A stretch of 20,080 nt of DNA. Source: a virus. Location of the stretch: positions 1 through 20,080 of the IMG/VR virus record IMGVR_UViG_3300045918_000200. One strand, written 5' to 3'. The notes below the pieces were generated by a model. It was not told the DNA's origin. It ran no database searches and saw only the letters and a list, made by a program, of their open reading frames with translations. Within the stretch, counting starts at the first letter, position 1. Each line of letters starts with the position of its first letter. This document shows, piece by piece, positions 14,761-20,080 of the stretch. A program made the translations under genes and the position numbers.

Positions 14761-16645
14761 TGTTTACTCCTTGCATTTCATAATTGATGATGGTGCGCGT
14801 GGCTTCCAAAGTATCTGGATCGCGCTCGATAGTTTGAGTAGCACGGGTTGGGTGTGCCACGACGACTTGTGCGGGTGCGCTGCTGACATGTACATCACCT
14901 GCGCGGACTTCTGGTGTGTTGATGGTGGCCTCAAGATTGATACATCCCTCGGGTAAAGAGACGTGCACATCACCCTGCTTGATGTCTACATTGGGCGGCA
15001 TCACAGTGATGTTTGGCTGGCGCTGTGCCAGCGTGTTGACTTGGTCGCGTAAGTTTTTTAATTCAGCATCCTGCGCGGGCGTACTGCCACTGTTATTTGC
15101 GGACAGTTGAGCGGCTGAAGGATTGGCTGCGGGCGGTCCTGCTAGGTTCAATTTCATCGCCTGCATTTCTTCCTCTTCGCGCGCGAGCTCTGCCCAGACT
15201 TGTTCGCGCTCCATACCCATCTCAGCGCAGATGCGTGAGCGTGATTTCAGGCCGTTGTTGATAGCCAGTACAGAGGCTTGCAAATCGCCAAGTGGATCTA
15301 CCCAACCCCAGCGGCGGCCTTGCCATTCATGCGCGGAGAATTTTACAAACTTGGTGGCAGGTAGAGGGAAGCCTGCAGGGCTAGTGATCGCGCCCATGCC
15401 GAGTGATAACTGTAGCCAGTCGTCATACAGCGGAATGAGGAAGGCTGATGTAAACCAGTCTTGCAGTTCCATCCAGAATTCACGCTCTTCCAATACGCCT
15501 GATCGGATGCTGGAATAGTTCACACCTTCAAGATCATTCGCCAGCCCGTTGTACGCTACCCCGAGAGCTGAAGCTACTGCACGCAGTGCACTCTTAATGA
15601 ACGCTGGGTAGACATCGTTTGGATACTTTGAATCGAAGTTTTTGATGTCATAACCTTCTGGTAGGGTATCGAATGTGCCAGGTACACTGACTTCGATGGG
15701 CGCGCTATTAGTACCTGATCCATCTGTATCTGGCGGCAGGCCGTTGGGACTGACAAAGAATCCTAATGTGTCTGCGCCTTTGCGCGCAGCGATGAGGGCT
15801 GATTGATCTAACTCCCCAATGTGGTACAGACGTTCGATGGCGGCATGCATCCACGGCACACCGCGCCGTTGCTCTGGACGCATGGGGATGAAGAAGTGGA
15901 ATATCTCATCTGCCGGAATGCGCTCTACAACAGGTGCACTTGATGATTGCATGAACGGATCGGCTGGGTGCGCACTGCGAACCCAATAGGCGACTGGTTT
16001 GCCGTAGCTGTTGATTTCAACGCCCATGCGCATCATGTTGCCGTTGTCGAATTTGCGCTGGTCTTGCACGAGTAGGCGATCGATGTCGAGTACTTGCAGT
16101 GAAAATCCAAACTTATTGATCGCACGTCCGCGTACTTTACGGATCAGCACTTCGCCATCACAGGCCACAGTGCGCATCACCAAGCGGCAAAGTTCGGCAA
16201 ATGAGAGTTGTCCTGTCACATCACATATGCCACGGCGTGACCATGCTGTGAATGCATCTTCAATAGCCTTTGCGTCGGCTGTGTCTGGCTTGCTGCCGTC
16301 CATGGCGCGGTTTTGCAGGGTGAAGCCCTGCCCCACTACGTTCGATGCCACCATACGCACGAATTTTTGGCCGTAGGGGTTGTTCTGTATCAGCTGGCGC
16401 GAACGCGCGCGCAGGGTATTGAGCGAGGTGTATAGATCGGTATCTAGACTGGTATTAAACGCATTGAATCCGCTAGTGAGGCGAGAGGGTAGGCCGCCTT
16501 GAAAGCTGCGTTGTTGCGCAGTGTGTTTGGCTACACGTTGTGCAAGGTTGCGCTGTGCTTGAATTTGTTCATTCCAATTTTTAAGGATGACGCTGCCAGG
16601 CTGTTTAACCCTCTCGGTGTTGTACCAGTTTGCTTGTTTCGCCAT
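14753..16645 (-). CDS. Portal protein, lambda family
   Basis: This 630-residue protein forms the dodecameric ring through which DNA enters the head. Lambda-family signs are RARSRQLIQNNPYGQKFVRM (80-99), the EVLIRK strand, and the loop IPMRPEQRRGVPWMHAAIERL (253-273). ALGVAYNGLANDLEGVNYSSIR follows near 360-381. The core ends near residue 500 in an acidic helix (ELAREEEEMQAM). A C-terminal extension of about 130 residues carries a short coiled coil (525-543) and a beta-rich stretch with GDVHVS twice (558-563 and 583-588). The ATG follows the upstream stop by 2 bases, with GAGG upstream. The extension would point into the head interior or crown; its role is unknown. Confidence 0.95.
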   Translation of the reverse strand: MAKQANWYNTERVKQPGSVILKNWNEQIQAQRNLAQRVAKHTAQQRSFQGGLPSRLTSGFNAFNTSLDTDLYTSLNTLRARSRQLIQNNPYGQKFVRMVASNVVGQGFTLQNRAMDGSKPDTADAKAIEDAFTAWSRRGICDVTGQLSFAELCRLVMRTVACDGEVLIRKVRGRAINKFGFSLQVLDIDRLLVQDQRKFDNGNMMRMGVEINSYGKPVAYWVRSAHPADPFMQSSSAPVVERIPADEIFHFFIPMRPEQRRGVPWMHAAIERLYHIGELDQSALIAARKGADTLGFFVSPNGLPPDTDGSGTNSAPIEVSVPGTFDTLPEGYDIKNFDSKYPNDVYPAFIKSALRAVASALGVAYNGLANDLEGVNYSSIRSGVLEEREFWMELQDWFTSAFLIPLYDDWLQLSLGMGAITSPAGFPLPATKFVKFSAHEWQGRRWGWVDPLGDLQASVLAINNGLKSRSRICAEMGMEREQVWAELAREEEEMQAMKLNLAGPPAANPSAAQLSANNSGSTPAQDAELKNLRDQVNTLAQRQPNITVMPPNVDIKQGDVHVSLPEGCINLEATINTPEVRAGDVHVSSAPAQVVVAHPTRATQTIERDPDTLEATRTIINYEMQGVNNG

Positions 16646-16647
16646 AG

Positions 16648-17211
16648 TTAGAACCTCAGGTAGACCGTGCGGCCACTAGGCAACCCGGCTTTGATACGTT
16701 CGGCGCGTTGTTCGCGTGCGACTTCACGCCGCCAGTAGTCGATCTCAGCGATCCATTCAGCACGGGTGGAAAAACGCATTTGACGATCTGCAATCTTGTA
16801 TTCAAATACGAAGGCGCGCGTGGCAGATGCGGTGACCCAAGCCGCTTCGAGGGCTTCAAGAATCTTGCTTGCGTTGCTACGGGTATCCAGACCACCGGCT
16901 TGTGTTGCCCAATTAGCCTTGACTTCGATGCTGCCGGTCTCAATGGTGTAGCGCTCGCCACCAACATTGGTGACAAAGGATTGCCAGGCATAGTTGCCTG
17001 CTACATAGTTGGCGCTGACGGAAGCGAGGACATTGATTAGGTGGTCGCTCCCGCTTGCCCCAGCAATGATGTCTAGGTGTCCGGCGGCATTGATCAGTCG
17101 ATAATTGAGCGTCCAGCCTGAACTAGCTGGGTAGTTTGGAAGGGTCTTTTGCCAGACGAGGGTATCGCCTGCAATGATGGAAGACGGTTCTTGGGTGGGG
17201 GGATTTACCAT
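16648..17211 (-). CDS. Hypothetical protein at the gpW position
   Basis: This 187-residue protein sits directly before the portal, where lambda W (68 aa) sits. Residues 1-100 are beta-rich: SIIAGDTLVWQKTLPNYPAS, then GWTLNYRLINAAG. The C-terminal third is helical and basic (EWIAEIDYWRREVAREQRAE), as in head-tail connector proteins of the gpW type. It could therefore be a W-like protein fused to an N-terminal beta domain, although I cannot prove homology. Proteins of this size and pattern recur at this place in other phages. The ribosome site (GCAGGC) is weak. Confidence 0.68.
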   Translation of the reverse strand: MVNPPTQEPSSIIAGDTLVWQKTLPNYPASSGWTLNYRLINAAGHLDIIAGASGSDHLINVLASVSANYVAGNYAWQSFVTNVGGERYTIETGSIEVKANWATQAGGLDTRSNASKILEALEAAWVTASATRAFVFEYKIADRQMRFSTRAEWIAEIDYWRREVAREQRAERIKAGLPSGRTVYLRF

Positions 17212-17223
17212 GCCTGCAATTTA

Positions 17224-17237
17224 TGCAGACATCTGCA
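17224..17237. repeat. 14-bp palindrome between Mor-like gene and W-position gene
   Basis: TGCAGA-CA-TCTGCA is a perfect inverted repeat with a 2-base centre in the 32-base gap between the two genes. It lacks a T run and is too short for a terminator. It could be a binding site for a dimeric regulator, possibly the Mor-like protein encoded just upstream. It may also be chance. Confidence 0.35.
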
Positions 17238-17243
17238 ACATTA

Positions 17244-17531
17244 TCAGGTGGGGATGTTGCGCTTTTTCAAAATTCGATAAACATGCTGGGTGGTAAGCCC
17301 AAACTTTTGGCTTAAAAAATGCACGTTGTTTCCTGTGAAACAGCTTCGAATTAGGGTGTCACGCTCTGCGCGTTCCTGTGCGCAGGTAGTTTTGCTTATA
17401 TAGATGCTTTCACCACCCGCTTCGGCGCGCAGTTGCCGCTCCATTTCCACGGCCACCAACTCTTCTAGCACATTTAAAAAACTATCTGAGCGCACCAAGC
17501 GGGCGGCAGCGGTGCGGATCATTCTGCTCAT
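17244..17531 (-). CDS. Mor-like transcription regulator (helix-turn-helix)
   Basis: This 95-residue protein is probably a DNA-binding regulator of the Mor/C activator type. The C-terminal helix-turn-helix reads NVHFLSQKFGLTTQHVYRIL (about 69-88), preceded by an acidic and basic helix (RAERDTLIRSCFTG). The start at 17531 overlaps the previous stop in an ATGA, and this reading agrees with a family length near 100-130; the longer frame to 17621 lies inside the upstream gene. Mor activates Mu middle genes, but here the gene sits inside the late packaging operon, so its target is unclear. It could be a remnant or a regulator of late transcription. Confidence 0.72.
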   Translation of the reverse strand: MSRMIRTAAARLVRSDSFLNVLEELVAVEMERQLRAEAGGESIYISKTTCAQERAERDTLIRSCFTGNNVHFLSQKFGLTTQHVYRILKKRNIPT

Positions 17532-17740
17532 CTTTTTTTGTCCTTGTTTGTTAAATTTTTTGAAATGAATGGCGTCCCTAGTTCGATGTCTCCTTGTTTG
17601 ACATAGAAACAATTTGGGCAACCTTGCATCCCTAGTTTTATTTGCTTGTCGATGCTTTCCTTACCAAAACCTGCTCGCAGTTGGTCTATCCACTCCGCTA
17701 TGTCTGGCATCACTTCGCGCATGGGTTTGTTTTTACTCAT
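17528..17740 (-). CDS. Small conserved hypothetical protein between terminase and portal
   Basis: This 70-residue protein overlaps the large terminase end (ATGA at 17737-17740) and the next gene (ATGA at 17528-17531), so it is translated as part of the operon. It reads KPMREVMPDIAEWIDQLRAG, then FGKESIDKQIKLGMQGCPNCFYVKQGDIELGTPF. The CPNC pair may be a partial zinc site with nothing else to match. Short proteins with this M-x-E-V-M-P and I-x-x-x-x-K/R-x-G-M-x-G pattern are known beside terminase genes, without a known function. Confidence 0.72.
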   Translation of the reverse strand: MSKNKPMREVMPDIAEWIDQLRAGFGKESIDKQIKLGMQGCPNCFYVKQGDIELGTPFISKNLTNKDKKR

Positions 17741-19686
17741 CGCGGAAATCTATCTTTTGACACTACCATTGGACGATTGCGCGTGCTGGGTTGGGCGGCA
17801 TGTGTGGTTTGTTTTTCAACTGTCAAGGTAGGCTTGATGGTTGGCGTTATTTCAATAGGCTCCAGCAGCTTTTCCAAGCGCTGCCAATATGCCGGATCAG
17901 GGCGGCCAGTACGCCCACGCCCGATGTTGATCTCGCGATGTTGCCCTACCGCCCAGGCATAGACCTTGGTGTCTAATGGCTCGTTGCGCTTAAACTTCGC
18001 GCCTAATTTTTGGATGTAGCGTTTTTTCTCTGGGTCATATGTTTCCGAAAGGAGGCCATTGAAATACTCATCGTTCAGCCCTTGCGGGAAATGGAACACG
18101 CGCTCGGATTCACTACGCTCTGAATCGGCAGCTAGGTGCGCATAGATAAAATCCTTGCAATGTTCGGTGCCAACGTTCCATACGCAATAGCCGCGCTTCA
18201 CTACCTGCCCACGATAGGTTTTGGTTGGATAGCTTCCAGTCTGTGCAATGGCGCGTCCCATGCGCGATGTTGATCCTTGTAGTGAGTAGACTGGAAGTGT
18301 CAGCGTGGTACGCATAACGAAGTTCTTGACCTGCTCGGTACGGTGTCCGCGTGAGTCAATTCCCGCAGCGCGATACTTCATCGTCATGCCATAGCTGTTC
18401 ACTAGCGGAGTATTTAGGAAGGCTTCAAGTTGGTTCCACACATCGATGTCGGTGGTATTGCCTTGTAGCTCAAACCAATTGATCACCCAATGTTTTCCAT
18501 CTGCGCCCCACCCTAGCACCTGCACAGCAAGCCAGCTATCTTGGGTATCAATTCCGACAGTGATGGCGAGACAGCCGGGTGGGATGGTGCCGAGTTCGTA
18601 TGGCTCCGCACGCTTGGCTAGTTCATGCGGTTTTAGCTTGTCGCTTTGGTCTTCCCAGCACTGTCCTAGGTTGCCGTTGATGAATGGTTTAAGGGTAGTT
18701 GGGTCTTTGCATACGCTCCTAAATTCGCGTACCAGGTCAAGCCATGAAGGGCCAAGCCCAATGGGCGCGTAGAGTGCGCTGATATGGTAGCCACGGCGCT
18801 CGACTTCCGGTGCTTGCGCAATCCATACACCAGCTGCCAACATCTTCGGCTTGTCATGCTCGCGGATAGTGGCAGAGCATTCTGTGCAGATGTACCAAGC
18901 CTCAGTGAGTTGTACATTTGCTTGCACATGCTTCCAGTCCAACACCAATAGTTCGCCACAATGAGGGCAGGCAACATGATATTGACGGCGATCACTGGCT
19001 TCATATTCTCGCTCGATCAGTGATGCGCCCTTGATGGTCGGGGTGCTGGCCAAGAGCAGTTTATATCGCGGGAATGCTTTGACGCGGCCACGTGCCAGGC
19101 CGACGGGATCACCTTCGTCTCCAATGCGGTGTGGGAAACGGTCTAGATCGTCAAGCATGAGGAAGCGCACCGACTTTTGCGCGTAGCTATTGGGTGAGTT
19201 ACCGCCTGCAAGAAATAATATCCCGCCGGGGAAGTCGATCATGTCTTTGCTATTCGCCGCATCACGCGAACGGATTCCGCCCAATATGTCGCGTACGGTG
19301 GGTGTGTCAGTCATTAGTGGGTTGAGCTTCTGTGCCTTCCACATGTCGCGCGCTTCGATGGTTGGCATCAATACCATCGCCGCTGAGGGTGCATGGTCGA
19401 TGATGTAGCCAAGCCAGTTAACCGACATTTCGGTCACGCCGACCTGCGAGGATTTCATGATCACCACCTCACGCACCGGTGAATGGATTGACAAGCAATC
19501 CATGATCTCGCGCAGCATTGGGTTGCGCGAGGTACGCCACTTGCCAGACTCGCCCGACTGCTTGCTGGAGAGGATGCGATGGCGGTCAGCCCATTGAGAT
19601 ACCAACAGGCGCTCACGCGGACGCACGGCGCGTGCCACGACTTCGGATATAACGGCGCGGGCGGAAAGGTTGAGGGTAGCGTTCAT
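17737..19686 (-). CDS. Terminase large subunit (GpA family)
   Basis: This 649-residue packaging motor and nuclease is of the lambda A type. The ATPase carries a Walker A-like KSSQVGVTE (78-86), Walker B VRFLMLDDLDRF (173-184) and a coupling motif LLASTPT (211-217). A four-cysteine zinc site lies at C240, C243, C267 and C270, as GpA terminases often have. The nuclease domain holds acidic residues in VGIDTQD (D380) and AGIDSRG (D444), with D572 in LDTKVYAWAV as a likely third. It translocates DNA into the prohead and cuts concatemers, working with the small subunit encoded just before it (ATGA overlap) and the portal. Lambda A is 641 residues, so the length is complete. Confidence 0.96.
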   Translation of the reverse strand: MNATLNLSARAVISEVVARAVRPRERLLVSQWADRHRILSSKQSGESGKWRTSRNPMLREIMDCLSIHSPVREVVIMKSSQVGVTEMSVNWLGYIIDHAPSAAMVLMPTIEARDMWKAQKLNPLMTDTPTVRDILGGIRSRDAANSKDMIDFPGGILFLAGGNSPNSYAQKSVRFLMLDDLDRFPHRIGDEGDPVGLARGRVKAFPRYKLLLASTPTIKGASLIEREYEASDRRQYHVACPHCGELLVLDWKHVQANVQLTEAWYICTECSATIREHDKPKMLAAGVWIAQAPEVERRGYHISALYAPIGLGPSWLDLVREFRSVCKDPTTLKPFINGNLGQCWEDQSDKLKPHELAKRAEPYELGTIPPGCLAITVGIDTQDSWLAVQVLGWGADGKHWVINWFELQGNTTDIDVWNQLEAFLNTPLVNSYGMTMKYRAAGIDSRGHRTEQVKNFVMRTTLTLPVYSLQGSTSRMGRAIAQTGSYPTKTYRGQVVKRGYCVWNVGTEHCKDFIYAHLAADSERSESERVFHFPQGLNDEYFNGLLSETYDPEKKRYIQKLGAKFKRNEPLDTKVYAWAVGQHREINIGRGRTGRPDPAYWQRLEKLLEPIEITPTIKPTLTVEKQTTHAAQPSTRNRPMVVSKDRFPR

Positions 19687-20080
19687 GCGCTCATCTTTCC
19701 AATCTTGAGCGATAGGTCACCCAGTAGTTGTTCGAAGGTATCCACCAGCACCGCGCGAATCTCATCCGCGTCAGTCAGTGGCACCAGTTCATGAGCTAGG
19801 CGATCAGGTAAGGATTCCAGCGCAGCGCGGAAGGTAGCGCCAAGGTCATTGGCGAATAGGCGTACCTCGGCAGCATCTAGCAGATTCTTGCGCATCGTGG
19901 CCAGCTCGATCTCAGCCATCTCAGCCTGTGCAATCTCCTTTCGTGTTTTAGCGTCGTTAAAGCTCTCGGATACTGTTGGTGTAGCTTGGGTATCGCCCAT
20001 ACCCATTGTGCGCTTCTGGACAGCCTCCTGACGCGTTGGGTCGGCTGTTTCTTTGATTCGTTGCAGCGACAACACGACAT
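19683..20080 (-). CDS. Terminase small subunit, Nu1-like (partial, 5' end off window)
   Basis: The frame is open to the right edge, so the N-terminus is missing; a GTG at 20075 is in frame but need not be the start. The visible part includes DPTRQEAVQKRTMGMG and then SFNDAKTRKEIAQAEMAEIE, the coiled segment that in Nu1-like proteins follows the helix-turn-helix and binds the large subunit. ESLPDRLAHELVPLTDADEI is near the end. The winged helix that recognises cos should lie beyond the edge. It overlaps the large terminase by 4 bases (ATGA). Confidence 0.82.
   Translation of the reverse strand, partial: VVLSLQRIKETADPTRQEAVQKRTMGMGDTQATPTVSESFNDAKTRKEIAQAEMAEIELATMRKNLLDAAEVRLFANDLGATFRAALESLPDRLAHELVPLTDADEIRAVLVDTFEQLLGDLSLKIGKMSA

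Noticed and set aside
17529-17621. Longer start for the Mor-like protein at 17621
   Set aside because: It would overlap the upstream gene by about 90 bases. The ATG at 17531 forms an ATGA overlap like others in this operon.

Overview
The window is a block of tailed-phage late genes, all on the minus strand, with no credible plus-strand gene. It is a lambda-like siphovirus structural module (lysogenic or lytic cannot be told from here). Base composition is roughly half GC, genes are packed with 4-base stop/start overlaps, and Shine-Dalgarno sites are conventional. This fits a proteobacterial host, but no host gene or attachment site is present to name one.

Read in transcription order (right to left), the packaging block comes first: the tail end of a small terminase subunit (19683-20080), a GpA-type large terminase (17737-19686), a 70-residue small protein, a Mor-like helix-turn-helix protein, a W-position protein and a lambda-family portal (14753-16645). 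Next comes an accessory cluster of four genes (12362-14760) that probably encode extra virion or decoration proteins. It includes a 362-residue protein built from a 201-bp tandem repeat and a gene of clearly lower GC. The head block is a fused prohead protease/major capsid gene (10337-12304), with a strong internal ribosome-binding site that would make capsid alone, followed by an intrinsic terminator.

The connector and tail block follows: an FI-position protein, an FII-like head-tail joining protein, a tail terminator, a small protein, the tail tube, a tail assembly chaperone pair joined by a -1 frameshift site (A AAA AAC), and the tape measure protein. The tail tip is very compact: one 173-residue protein and a 997-residue hub with two Ig-like domains and a glycine-rich C-terminal adhesin.

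The last gene (1-1775) runs off the left edge. It encodes a tail fibre with an Ala/Ser coiled stalk and a C-type-lectin/formylglycine-enzyme-like fold interrupted by an E1_FCCH-like insert. At the window edge it enters a GC-rich segment that looks like the variable region of a diversity-generating retroelement (DGR). The retroelement's template repeat and reverse transcriptase, if present, should lie just left of base 1. This hypermutable receptor-binding protein is the most interesting system touched by the window.
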